From: a marine bacterium B5-7
Lineage (GTDB): Bacteria; Pseudomonadota; Gammaproteobacteria; Arenicellales; CAJQKF01
Direction of reading: 5' to 3'
NCBI GenBank assembly: GCA_021604525.1
Contig: BQJD01000024.1
Span: 1 to 55,543 of the forward strand
Length of the DNA: 55,543 nucleotides
The translations under genes and the position numbers were made by a program. The notes under the pieces are model-generated. The model saw only the letters and a list, made by a program, of their open reading frames with translations. It was not told the origin of the DNA and did not search any database. Shown here one piece after another: positions 9,582 through 17,960 of this stretch (position 1 is the stretch's first letter; each line of letters opens with the position of its first letter).

Positions 9582-10325
9582 ATGGGAATTTTCCACTGCG
9601 GCATGCCACAGAGCGATTTAAACTTGCATCAAAATTCCGTTAACCGAGATACGACTGCCAAGGAGTCATCGGAAAAAGACCTGGTGCGCACGCAAAGCCC
9701 TGCGAATTCACAGCGCACCCTGCCGCGGGAATTGCGCCGCCTGCAACTCATTGAATCCACCATCGACTGCATCGCCAAACGTGGCCTCACTGATACCCGC
9801 ATGGCCGATGTCGCAGCCGGAGCGGGACTATCGGTGGGCATCGTCAACTTCCACTTCGATAGTAAAACAACGTTACTGGCTGAAACTTTGCGCTACCTTG
9901 CGGATGAATATCATCAGGCCTGGATCGAGGCACGTAACGAATCTGATGAAGACCCGGCGAAGCAGTTGCTTTCTCTCACACGCATGAATTTTGAACCACG
10001 GATATGTAATCAACGTCGCATTGCCGTGTGGTATGCATTCTTTGGTGAAGCGCGTTCGAGACCGACATACAGCAACCTTTGTCAGCAGTTGGACGACGAC
10101 TATCTCGATCAGATGAGAACATTATTTGGCAGCTTGTTTGATGATGGTAATGAACGACGCGCCCATCGCGCTTCATTGATGTTAATGGCGCTTTGGGATG
10201 GGCTGTGGCAAAACATCCTGCTCAATCCTGATGTATTCAATACCGATGAGGCAGTACGTGCCTGTGAGCATTGGCTGGCCTGTATGTTGCCTGAGCATTT
10301 TAAACAGCCGGATAATTCCGCATGA
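9582..10325 (+). CDS. BetI-like TetR-family transcriptional regulator
   Basis: 247 residues. After an unusual polar N-terminal tail of about 45 residues comes a TetR helix-turn-helix domain (roughly residues 48-95): TDTRMADVAAGAGLSVGIVN followed by FHFDSKTTLLAETL. The C-terminal part contains RIAVWYAFFGEA and a helix AHRASLMLMALWDGLW, as in BetI-type repressors that sense choline or betaine-like effectors. A shorter protein starting at the ATG at 9603 is possible. It closely resembles the N-terminal half of the TetR-Rieske fusion at 15242, so the two are paralogues. It is divergent from the oxidoreductase operon and is the natural candidate to control it. Confidence 0.85.
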   Translation: MGIFHCGMPQSDLNLHQNSVNRDTTAKESSEKDLVRTQSPANSQRTLPRELRRLQLIESTIDCIAKRGLTDTRMADVAAGAGLSVGIVNFHFDSKTTLLAETLRYLADEYHQAWIEARNESDEDPAKQLLSLTRMNFEPRICNQRRIAVWYAFFGEARSRPTYSNLCQQLDDDYLDQMRTLFGSLFDDGNERRAHRASLMLMALWDGLWQNILLNPDVFNTDEAVRACEHWLACMLPEHFKQPDNSA

Positions 10326-10338
10326 CGGCTGACTTGAG

Positions 10339-10845
10339 ATGTCGGGATGTGTTAGCGCTATGGTCTTGAGATTGGCTGGTATTTTATTCCTTGTGTTAAG
10401 TGCGACTGCATCCTCCATGGCGAAGAGTCAAATCGATGCGACACTGGTCCAGGAATTATTGGCGGGACGGACAGCGGAATTTGAATCTGTACCCAATACA
10501 GATTCGACTCGGCAATGGCCGATGAGCGTGGTCTATCATGATGCCAACGGTCGGATCGCTGTTGCGAGGAAGGCGGGCGAACAGGCACTCATGGGGACAT
10601 GGTGGATCGAAGACGATGGTGCTTATTGTTATCGGCTGGTGGCGGATGAGCGAAGCCGATGCTTCATGCTCGACATAAACGGAACGAGTGTTTCGATACG
10701 TTCTCTCGCTGATGACGATGTATACCGGATTGCGCGATTTATTCCAGGCGATGCCTATCGACTACTGAATGGTGAAGCAACCAATGATGTCGGCTGCGAC
10801 TGCCGCATAACCGAGCGGCGCAAGCCACGGCTGCAAATTCGATAA
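10339..10845 (+). CDS. Small secreted hypothetical protein
   Basis: 168 residues. The N-terminus reads MVLRLAGILFLVLSATASSM after a short lead (alternative start at 10360) and looks like a Sec signal peptide, so a periplasmic protein of about 140 residues is expected. The mature part contains GTWWIEDDGAYCYRL and a CDC motif near the C-terminus, with four Cys that could form disulfides. I do not recognise a family; the GTWW-x(6)-YC pattern resembles small periplasmic proteins of unknown function. It starts 13 bp after the TetR stop, so it is probably cotranscribed with it. Confidence 0.6.
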   Translation: MSGCVSAMVLRLAGILFLVLSATASSMAKSQIDATLVQELLAGRTAEFESVPNTDSTRQWPMSVVYHDANGRIAVARKAGEQALMGTWWIEDDGAYCYRLVADERSRCFMLDINGTSVSIRSLADDDVYRIARFIPGDAYRLLNGEATNDVGCDCRITERRKPRLQIR

Positions 10846-10968
10846 GTTAACAGTAGACAAGCCCGTGAGGGCGGCATAATCTTTAACCGAGTGTATCAAC
10901 TGATGCGTGCGGGGATCGATGCGATCATTTGATTGCACTAACTATACTTAATCAACGGAGGAGTTGAT

Positions 10969-12090
10969 GTGAAACAGAATGACATGATTGCCGCACTACG
11001 CGGTGGCACCGTAACGAGACGAGAAGCTGTCAAGGCTTTGTCAGCCATGGGTCTGACCATGGCAACTCTACCCGGTATTGCCGGACGCGCCATGGCCCAG
11101 TCCGAACGAGGCACTTATTTTACCTGGGGTGGCTATGACGACACAGGGTTGTTCCCGACCTACATCGCCAAACATGGCGCGCCACCAAATTTTGTGACTT
11201 ACGGCGATGCCGAAGAAGGGTTCACCAAGATGAAGGCGGGTTACGTTGTGGACGTGGTGCATCCGTGCTCCAACGACATTCCACGCTGGAAGGAGTCGGG
11301 CCTGTTCCAGCCTATCGACACCTCGAAATTGTCCAACTTTCCTGATGTCTTCGAGCGTCTTGCCACGTTGCCGGGTGCGCGTGACGACGCCGGTCAATGG
11401 TACGTCCCGTTCGAGTGGGGCGCCACGTCGATCACCTACCGCACGGACCTCGTGGGTTCGGACCCTGGCGGTGAATCGTGGAACATGCTTTTCGATGAGC
11501 AATACAAGGGCAAGATTGCCGTCATCGACAGCGCAGCCGATACCTGGTGGTGCATGGCAATCCTTGCCGGCGTCGACATCAGCAAACCGCTCACCCCGGA
11601 GAACATCGAAAAGACTACCGAACTGATGCGCAGACTGCATCCTCAGATCCGCATGTACACCAATGACATGACATCCCTGGCGCAGTCACTGGCGTCTGGT
11701 GAAGTCGTCATGGCAATTACCTGGAATGAGGTTCCGGTGCAGCTCACCGGTGAGGGTGTGCCTGTGAAGTTCGCCGCACCGAAGGAAGGTGCGCTAACCT
11801 GGAACTGCGGCCTGATGATGCACAAGGATGCGCCTAACCCGGATGATGCCCATGACATCATTGACGCCATGCTGTCCGTCGAGACCGGCAAATACTGCAT
11901 TGAGGAATACGGCTACGGTCATTCCAATGCCAAGTCCTTCGATCAGGTCGATGCCGAGACCCTTGCCAGCCTTGGTCTCGATGTGAACCCCACCGACTAC
12001 ATCGACGCGGGTAATTTCATCTATCCCCAGACGGATGAGGTGGAGACGCAGATGAACCGCGACTTCGAAAGCGTGAAGACCGGTTTCTAG
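10969..12090 (+). CDS. Polyamine-type ABC transporter substrate-binding protein
   Basis: 373 residues from a GTG start; GGAGGAG at 10957-10963 gives a good ribosome-binding site, while the overlapping ATG at 10967 runs straight into TGA. The N-terminus has TRREAVKALSAMG and a hydrophobic stretch ending AMAQ, a twin-arginine-like or Sec signal with cleavage near residue 44. The mature part follows the PotD/PotF fold: GDAEEGFTKMKAG, PFEWGATSITYRTDLVG, WNEVPVQLTGEG. It should bind a cationic amine or betaine-like solute in the periplasm and deliver it to the permeases encoded next. The ligand cannot be read from the sequence. Confidence 0.88.
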   Translation: MKQNDMIAALRGGTVTRREAVKALSAMGLTMATLPGIAGRAMAQSERGTYFTWGGYDDTGLFPTYIAKHGAPPNFVTYGDAEEGFTKMKAGYVVDVVHPCSNDIPRWKESGLFQPIDTSKLSNFPDVFERLATLPGARDDAGQWYVPFEWGATSITYRTDLVGSDPGGESWNMLFDEQYKGKIAVIDSAADTWWCMAILAGVDISKPLTPENIEKTTELMRRLHPQIRMYTNDMTSLAQSLASGEVVMAITWNEVPVQLTGEGVPVKFAAPKEGALTWNCGLMMHKDAPNPDDAHDIIDAMLSVETGKYCIEEYGYGHSNAKSFDQVDAETLASLGLDVNPTDYIDAGNFIYPQTDEVETQMNRDFESVKTGF

Positions 12091-12114
12091 TACCGAGATG
12101 TACGACCAGCGAAC

Positions 12115-12133
12115 GGCGGGCGCAATGCCCGCC
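12115..12133 (+). terminator. Intercistronic hairpin between binding protein and permease
   Basis: GGCGGGC and GCCCGCC form a perfect 7-bp stem around GCAAT, with no T-tract after it. Hairpins here are common in ABC operons, where they protect the abundant binding-protein mRNA or partly stop transcription into the permease genes. It lies in the 84-bp gap before the permease start. Confidence 0.6.
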
Positions 12134-12174
12134 CTCGCAAAATCTGTCGCGTTACTGCACCCGGAACCGCGCTC

Positions 12175-13092
12175 GTGAATACGGTCGCGATCATAGTCGA
12201 GGCGCCGCGTGCCGGGTTTTGGCGTCGCTGGTTGATGCGTAGCGAGGCGTTGCGCGGTTATCTGCTGCTGTCGCCAACGCTGCTGGTGATGCTCGGTATC
12301 ATGGTCATTCCCATGGTGGGCATGGTAGTGCTGAGTTTCTGGACTCAACACGCCGGCAACACGTTCGACACCACCCTCACGCTCAAGAATTATACCGATG
12401 CGTTCACACGTGACATGTACCGTATCCTGTTCATGCGTTCGCTCGGCATATCACTGCTGACTACGCTGTTCACTGTTCTTTTGGCCTATCCGATGGCCTA
12501 CTTCGTGGCCTTTCATGTAAAACGGCACAAGATGGTGTGGATCATCCTGATGACACTGCCGTTCTGGACCAGTTATCTGCTCCGGGTGTTCGCGTGGAAA
12601 ATCATTCTCGGCTACAACGGCGCCATCAATTCCGGATTGATCTCCATGGGGGTCATAAGCGAGCCGCTGACCATCCTGCTCTACAACCCGACGGCCGTGG
12701 TCATCACGCTCACTCATGCGTGGGCGGCATTCGCTATTTTGCCCATTTATGTATCGCTGGAGAAAATAGACCGTTCGCTGCTGGAGGCTGCCACTGATCT
12801 GGGCGACGGACCCGTGGCGCGATTCTTTCGTATCGTGCTGCCCCTCTCGCTCCCTGGCATTATTGCAGCGTCGGTACTGATCTTCATTCCAACGGTCGGT
12901 GACTACGTGACGCCTTCCCTGGTCGGCGGTACCGACGGCTACATGATTTCCAATGCAATCCAGTTCCAGTTCGCGCGCGGCAACAACTGGCCGCTCGGCG
13001 CGGCGCTTGCGCTGTCGTCCATGGTGATCGTGACGGCCATCGTTCTGGTGTATGTCACCGTTATTCGGCGGCTGACGGCGCGCATCGGTTGA
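12175..13092 (+). CDS. ABC transporter permease, PotB-like
   Basis: 305 residues, GTG start. Six hydrophobic segments are visible, beginning LLLSPTLLVMLGIMVIPMVG. The coupling EAA loop is near residues 200-220 (LLEAATDLGDGP followed by FFRIVLPLSLPGI). This is the PotB/PotH subfamily of spermidine/putrescine-type importers. It partners the PotC-like permease encoded 9 bp downstream in the inner membrane. Confidence 0.9.
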   Translation: MNTVAIIVEAPRAGFWRRWLMRSEALRGYLLLSPTLLVMLGIMVIPMVGMVVLSFWTQHAGNTFDTTLTLKNYTDAFTRDMYRILFMRSLGISLLTTLFTVLLAYPMAYFVAFHVKRHKMVWIILMTLPFWTSYLLRVFAWKIILGYNGAINSGLISMGVISEPLTILLYNPTAVVITLTHAWAAFAILPIYVSLEKIDRSLLEAATDLGDGPVARFFRIVLPLSLPGIIAASVLIFIPTVGDYVTPSLVGGTDGYMISNAIQFQFARGNNWPLGAALALSSMVIVTAIVLVYVTVIRRLTARIG

Positions 13093-13101
13093 GGGCTAAT
13101 T

Positions 13102-13923
13102 ATGAGCGGCATCGGCAGAGAGAAAAACAGGCCGCTGGCAATTTATGCCGTGTTTTATCTTGCCTTTCTCTACCTCCCGGTACTGTTTCTGCCGGTCTTC
13201 TCGGTCAACGACTCGATCTATATTTCCTTCCCGCTCAAAGGCTTCACCTGGCAATGGTATGAGTCGATGATCGGCAACGAACCCATGCTGAACTCGCTGA
13301 TGAACAGCATTCGCGTAGCGCTGGCAACTGCAACTATCAGCACGCTGCTCGGCATTTTCGCCGCCAAGGCGGTGACTCGTTATACGCTACCTGGTGCAAG
13401 GCCGGTAATCGCCACCATCATGTTGCCGCTGGTAGTGCCGGAAATCATCCTCGGTACGGCATTATTGATTGTCATCATGCAGGCTGGCGGTACGCTATCA
13501 CTGTTGACCGTAACGCTCGGCCACATACTGTTGTGCGTACCGTTTTCCATGGCCGTTCTCATGTCGCGCTTTGAAGGTTTCGATCGCTCCATGGAGGAGG
13601 CCTCGGCGGATCTCGGCGAAAATGCCTGGTGGACATTCTGGCGAGTGACCCTGCCCATGGCGATGCCCGGTATTACGTCGAGTTTCCTCTTGTGTTTCAC
13701 CATCTCCTTCGACGAATTCATCATGGCATTCTTCCTAGGCAGTACCGATCCGACGTTGCCGGTTTTCATGTGGAACCAACTCAGGTTTCCGCAGCGATTA
13801 CCCGGTGTCCTGGCGCTTGGTTCATGCATATTGCTGGCATCATTTTTTGTGATTGCCCTGGCGGAATATTTGAGGCGGCGCAGTTCGTTTAATTCAGACC
13901 CGGGCGCTATAACAATTGACTGA
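13102..13923 (+). CDS. ABC transporter permease, PotC-like
   Basis: 273 residues with about six membrane segments, starting with YAVFYLAFLYLPVLFLPVF. The EAA loop reads EEASADLGENAWWTFWRVTL. The IFSFxxF-like segment before the last helices (CFTISFDEFIMAFFLG) is typical of PotC/PotI. It forms the transmembrane pore together with the PotB-like protein. Its end overlaps the start of the ATPase gene by 8 nt, so translation is coupled. Confidence 0.9.
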   Translation: MSGIGREKNRPLAIYAVFYLAFLYLPVLFLPVFSVNDSIYISFPLKGFTWQWYESMIGNEPMLNSLMNSIRVALATATISTLLGIFAAKAVTRYTLPGARPVIATIMLPLVVPEIILGTALLIVIMQAGGTLSLLTVTLGHILLCVPFSMAVLMSRFEGFDRSMEEASADLGENAWWTFWRVTLPMAMPGITSSFLLCFTISFDEFIMAFFLGSTDPTLPVFMWNQLRFPQRLPGVLALGSCILLASFFVIALAEYLRRRSSFNSDPGAITID

Positions 13924-15019
13924 CGCAATCATCAGCCTTAAGGGCATCACCAAATCGTTTGGCGCCTTCAAGGCTGTCGACAATATCAATCTTGATATCG
14001 CTCGTGGCGAATTCTTCTCCCTGCTTGGGCCGTCCGGCTGTGGCAAGACCACCTTGTTGCGCATGATTGCAGGATTCGAGATGCCCACATGCGGGGAAAT
14101 CCTCATCGATGGTGATTCGATGCAGGCTGTGCCACCGCATCTGCGACCTACCAACATGGTGTTTCAGAGCTATGCCATTTTTCCGCATTTAAGCGTCGGG
14201 CAAAATGTCGCCTACGGATTGAGAAAGGATCGACTTGCCCGCAGCGAGCTGGACCGCAGGGTGGCTGAATCGCTGGCCATGGTGAAGTTGACAGGGTTCG
14301 AGTCGCGCAAGTCGGATGAATTGTCAGGCGGTCAGCGTCAGCGTGTTGCCCTGGCGCGTGCCCTGATCAAGCGACCGAAGGTGTTGTTGCTCGACGAACC
14401 ACTGGGGGCATTGGACCGAAAACTTCGCGAGGAGATGCAGCTTGAGCTTAGAAGCTTGCAGCGTAGCGTGGGTATTACGTTCGTATTTGTCACCCATGAC
14501 CAGGAAGAGGCCCTGACGATGTCGGACCGGGTGGCGGTAATGGGCAGCGGTCGGGCAATACAGGTGGCCTCGCCTCGAGACCTGTATGAGCGCCCGAGTT
14601 CCATGGAAGTCGCCGGTTTCATCGGTAAGATGAATTTCCTCATGGCGCGACTGATCGGTTCCGATGATGATCGAATCCTGGTTAAGGCCGATGGGCTTGG
14701 GCAGGTTGCCGCCAATGGCGATAAGGCCCAATTGAATGGTGCCGAAGTGGTCGTTGCGGTGCGCCCGGAGAAGTTGGTGCTGCACACCAGCGAACCCGCC
14801 AGCGGCTCGCGAATAGCCTGTCATATGCACAATAGCGCCTATCTCGGCGATCGCAGCCATTACTTTGTCCAGGTGGATGGGCTTAAATCGCCACTTGCCG
14901 TATCCACCCAAAACGCCGATGCGATTGCCGCCAGTGAACTGGCGGACGGCGCCGATCTGTGGCTATCCTGGTCGGATGATGCCTTGCTGGTTCTGCCTGC
15001 CGACGAACCGGAAAACTAA
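13916..15019 (+). CDS. ABC transporter ATP-binding protein, PotA-like
   Basis: 367 residues. The start is TTG at 13916, which reads MTDAIISLKGITKSFG and overlaps the permease stop by 8 nt. Walker A is GPSGCGKTT (about residues 38-46), the signature is LSGGQRQRVALARAL, Walker B is VLLLDEPLGALD, and the switch His is in FVTHDQEEA. A C-terminal TOBE-like domain (about 240-367) includes VVAVRPEKLVL. It energises the importer encoded by the two permeases and the binding protein. It ends the four-gene transporter operon. Confidence 0.92.
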   Translation: MTDAIISLKGITKSFGAFKAVDNINLDIARGEFFSLLGPSGCGKTTLLRMIAGFEMPTCGEILIDGDSMQAVPPHLRPTNMVFQSYAIFPHLSVGQNVAYGLRKDRLARSELDRRVAESLAMVKLTGFESRKSDELSGGQRQRVALARALIKRPKVLLLDEPLGALDRKLREEMQLELRSLQRSVGITFVFVTHDQEEALTMSDRVAVMGSGRAIQVASPRDLYERPSSMEVAGFIGKMNFLMARLIGSDDDRILVKADGLGQVAANGDKAQLNGAEVVVAVRPEKLVLHTSEPASGSRIACHMHNSAYLGDRSHYFVQVDGLKSPLAVSTQNADAIAASELADGADLWLSWSDDALLVLPADEPEN

Positions 15020-15170
15020 TTAATCCCGCCTGTCAGGTGCGTGTCTCGTGCATGGATGCAGGTATTGCAAGACTCGCGCAATTATCGCCCTGAATACCGT
15101 AACACATCGATGATTTAGCTTGATTCGGAAACGTTCTGACCTCGTTTGATCTTATTGATTTATTCTCTAT

Positions 15171-15200
15171 TTGAACAAACGTTTAACAAAGTTGTATAAT
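15171..15200 (+). promoter_or_regulatory. Sigma70-type promoter with internal palindrome, upstream of the TetR-Rieske gene
   Basis: TTGAAC (15171-15176) as -35 and TATAAT (15195-15200, perfect consensus) as -10 are 18 bp apart. The palindrome AAACGTTT (15177-15184) lies in the spacer directly after the -35 box, and a separate GTTCA follows the -10. This is a good place for an auto-repressor, perhaps the TetR half of the protein encoded 41 bp downstream. The 222-bp gap after the transporter operon contains nothing else I recognise. Confidence 0.55.
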
Positions 15201-15241
15201 CGTTCAGAATTGTTGTTAAGCTATTTCTGCGAGCTAAGGTC

Positions 15242-17083
15242 ATGACTCAAGCCATTATACGAACTGCCGTTGACGATATTGACAGTCGTCAGGATCGGCG
15301 GGCACAGCTAATCGAAGCCACCATGGAGGGGATACGACAATTCGGAATCTCGAAAACAACCGTCGCCAAGGTCGCCACCTTGGCGGGCTTGTCGCCGGGT
15401 ATCGTCAATTTCTACTTCAAGAGCAAGGAGCAACTCCTTCTCGAAACACTGAAGAGCATCGCCAGTGAATACGAATCTGCCGTTGCCGATGCACTGGACC
15501 GGGCACGTGGTGCCGAGGAATCGTTACTGGCGATTATCGATGTCAATCTCGACGAGAAAATCCTCAATCCGAGAACTGCATCCGTGTGGTACGCATTTTG
15601 GGGGGAAAGTCAGGCGAGAGCGGATTACCTGAGAATATTCGGCCAGCGTGAAGCGGCCATGCAGGAACGTGTCTACTCGCTGTTTGAAGCGCTCAGCGAA
15701 TCCACTGAAAGAACGTCGATAAACGCTCGTGCCGTAGCCCGGGCTTTCGATGCCTTGATCGATTCATTCTGGGAAGACTGCATGGCGGACCCGCAGGGTT
15801 TCGATCGTGGCTTAAGTCGCGAAACATGCGTAGCCTATCTTAACAGTGTATTTCCTGACCGCTTCGCACATGACCAATCAACGGTCAGCGATCTGCCATC
15901 ATCGTCAAAGCGTCGCGGATCAGAAGACGCAAGTGTTGATGGCATGCTGACGACCTGGACTTATCGCAACAGTGAGTTCTTCGATGTCGAGATGGATACG
16001 CTGCTGAAACGTCAGTGGATGTTGGTCGGGCACATTAGCGAGATTGCCAACTGCGGCGACTATCTGACGTTCGATGTCGCGGGAGAACGCGCCCTTGTTA
16101 TACGTGATAAGAATGGCAAGCTGCAGGCATTCCATAATGTGTGTCAGCATCGTGGATCGCGTGTGGTGGAAGGCGAGCGTGGCAACTGCCCTCGCTCCAT
16201 CGTTTGTCCATTTCATGGCTGGACATATAACCTCGATGGATCGCTCAAGAATATTCCGGCGGCAAATACCTTTCCTGGTATCGACAAGAAAAAACACGGT
16301 CTTGTAGCGCTGGAACTGGAGGAATGGCAAGGTTTTGTGTTTGTGCGCTTTAAAAGCGGCGGCGTGTCTTTAGCCGAACAGTTAAAACCGGTTGAGCATC
16401 TGGTTGCCCCGTACCGCATGGCGGAGTTGCAACCCCGTTCGAAACGCTATCGAAAAGAGTATGCCTACAACTGGAAGATCATTCATGACGTCGATAACGA
16501 AGGCTATCATGTGCCCATGGCGCATCCGAGTCTTCAGCAACTATACGGCAAATCCTATAAGGATCTCGAGGTCGATGGCGTCGTGTATTCAACCGGCATT
16601 GTCGACGATCAACCGGCGCGATTGTGGAGTGTAAGCAACTATAAAAAAATACTGCCAAGGTTTGATCATCTCCCGGATGAGCATCAACGGCTATGGCTGT
16701 ATGTCGGCGTATTTCCCAACATGGTGTTTGCGATTTATCCCGATAGCGTCGAGTTCTATATGACTCTGCCGTTAAGCGTGGACCGCACTGCGATGATTGG
16801 TGCGAGTTATGTTCTGACTGACGAACGACGCGAAGTACGGGTGACACGTTACTTGAACGATCGCATTAATATGTTGACCGACAAAGAAGATCGTAATTTG
16901 TGCAAGTGGTTACAGGAGGGCGTACGCTCCAGCGTGTTTCCAATCAATATGCTGTCGGAACTCGAACACGGTGTCCTCGGCTTTCACCGCAGGATAAAGG
17001 AAAGAATACCGGTCGCACGACTTGCCGATGAACCGGCACCGGGTACTCTTAAGCAGGTGAATGACTTAATGCTTGATGGATAA
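15242..17083 (+). CDS. Fusion of a BetI/TetR regulator with a Rieske [2Fe-2S] oxygenase alpha subunit
   Basis: 613 residues in one uninterrupted frame. Residues 1-205 form a full TetR protein: HTH with TTVAKVATLAGLSPGIVN (39-56), FYFKSKEQLLLETL, and the BetI-like SVWYAFWGESQAR. A polar linker follows (about 208-233). Residues 236-613 form a Rieske oxygenase of the GbcA/stachydrine-demethylase type. Its 2Fe-2S ligands are C301, H303, C322 and H325; the mononuclear iron site is around HDVDNEGYHVPMAHPSL with H423 and H428, and D550 is a possible third ligand. Such oxygenases demethylate quaternary amines and need a reductase, and none is encoded in the window. An internal ATG at codon 235 (nt 15944) could give a separate oxygenase, but no convincing ribosome-binding site precedes it. 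A lost stop codon between two older genes is the simplest origin. Confidence 0.9.
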   Translation: MTQAIIRTAVDDIDSRQDRRAQLIEATMEGIRQFGISKTTVAKVATLAGLSPGIVNFYFKSKEQLLLETLKSIASEYESAVADALDRARGAEESLLAIIDVNLDEKILNPRTASVWYAFWGESQARADYLRIFGQREAAMQERVYSLFEALSESTERTSINARAVARAFDALIDSFWEDCMADPQGFDRGLSRETCVAYLNSVFPDRFAHDQSTVSDLPSSSKRRGSEDASVDGMLTTWTYRNSEFFDVEMDTLLKRQWMLVGHISEIANCGDYLTFDVAGERALVIRDKNGKLQAFHNVCQHRGSRVVEGERGNCPRSIVCPFHGWTYNLDGSLKNIPAANTFPGIDKKKHGLVALELEEWQGFVFVRFKSGGVSLAEQLKPVEHLVAPYRMAELQPRSKRYRKEYAYNWKIIHDVDNEGYHVPMAHPSLQQLYGKSYKDLEVDGVVYSTGIVDDQPARLWSVSNYKKILPRFDHLPDEHQRLWLYVGVFPNMVFAIYPDSVEFYMTLPLSVDRTAMIGASYVLTDERREVRVTRYLNDRINMLTDKEDRNLCKWLQEGVRSSVFPINMLSELEHGVLGFHRRIKERIPVARLADEPAPGTLKQVNDLMLDG

Positions 17084-17158
17084 TTGGAGCTTGTCTCAAA
17101 CTGAGCAAGCATTTAACTCTGTATGGGTGGGTTACAGCCAGTTTGAACCAGATTCTGG

Positions 17159-17941
17159 TCAGTCCGGTTTCCTGGCACGTAGATGATGAGGGCAGTGTTC
17201 GCCGGATTCGAGCACGGTCAGCATCGCCGTCCAGGTATCGATGTTGTGATCGACGACGGCCTTGCCAGCCGCTTCACAGGCGCGATCATAGAGATCGCCG
17301 GCAATAGCATCCCTCTCTCTTTGAGCGACATCGCGATACCAGACGTTGCGGTTGGTCAGTGATATCTCATCAAAGCCGGCTGCTTGAAGCGCTGCTCCAT
17401 AGCGATTCGGCGACGCCATGCCGAAGCTTAAACCTTCCAGTGCAATGTAGTGTTTCATCTCATCGGAAGGTTCGTCGTCATGACCGATCAGCCAGTCGCT
17501 GGCGATAAACCAGCCACCCGGTTTCAGTATCCGGTAAACATCGGCGAATAATAATTCCTTCTCCGGAATATGAATCATCGAGTCCTTACTGAAAGCGACA
17601 TCGAAGCTTTCATCATCATAAGGCAATGGCCCGGATTCGACTTGCTGTAGAGTAATACGATCTTCAAGGCCGTGTTTATTTACACGTTCGGCGGCGCGGG
17701 CCAGTACACCACGTTCGATATCTACGCCAACCACTTCGCCTGCGCCATAACGCTCCACCAATTCCATCGCGATACCGCCTGAACCGCAACCGATATCGAG
17801 GACACGTTTTCCGTTTAAAAGAAACTCACCTATGATGCGTGCGACTTCCTCCGATCCGCCAGGTGAGAGATAACCTTCTCCCCAAACGACTTCAAGAAAG
17901 TTGATCAGGTCGGTTGAATATTCTTCTTCAGCCTCGTTCAT
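17159..17941 (-). CDS. SAM-dependent methyltransferase, PEAMT/sarcosine-dimethylglycine methyltransferase-like
   Basis: 260 residues. Motif I is VLDIGCGSGGIAMELV, followed by VVGVDIERGVLARA (acidic residue of motif I post), then PYDDESFDVAFSKDSMIHIP and RILKPGGWFIASDW. The N-terminal FLEVVWGEGYLSPGGSEEVA is close to the YGxGxxSxGGxxxT signature of phosphoethanolamine and sarcosine/dimethylglycine N-methyltransferases. A nitrogen methyl acceptor is therefore likely. In a demethylation locus it may run in the methyl-accepting direction or make a methylated osmolyte; neither can be proved here. It lies 19 bp after the TMADH-like gene, so the two form an operon that converges on the TetR-Rieske gene. 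Confidence 0.82.
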   Translation of the reverse strand: MNEAEEEYSTDLINFLEVVWGEGYLSPGGSEEVARIIGEFLLNGKRVLDIGCGSGGIAMELVERYGAGEVVGVDIERGVLARAAERVNKHGLEDRITLQQVESGPLPYDDESFDVAFSKDSMIHIPEKELLFADVYRILKPGGWFIASDWLIGHDDEPSDEMKHYIALEGLSFGMASPNRYGAALQAAGFDEISLTNRNVWYRDVAQRERDAIAGDLYDRACEAAGKAVVDHNIDTWTAMLTVLESGEHCPHHLRARKPD

Positions 17942-17960
17942 GGTTGCTCCGATTGATGTT

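Noticed and set aside
17084-17158. Short inverted repeat CCAG-ATT-CTGG between convergent genes, as a possible terminator
   Set aside because: The stem is only 4 bp and no T-tract follows.
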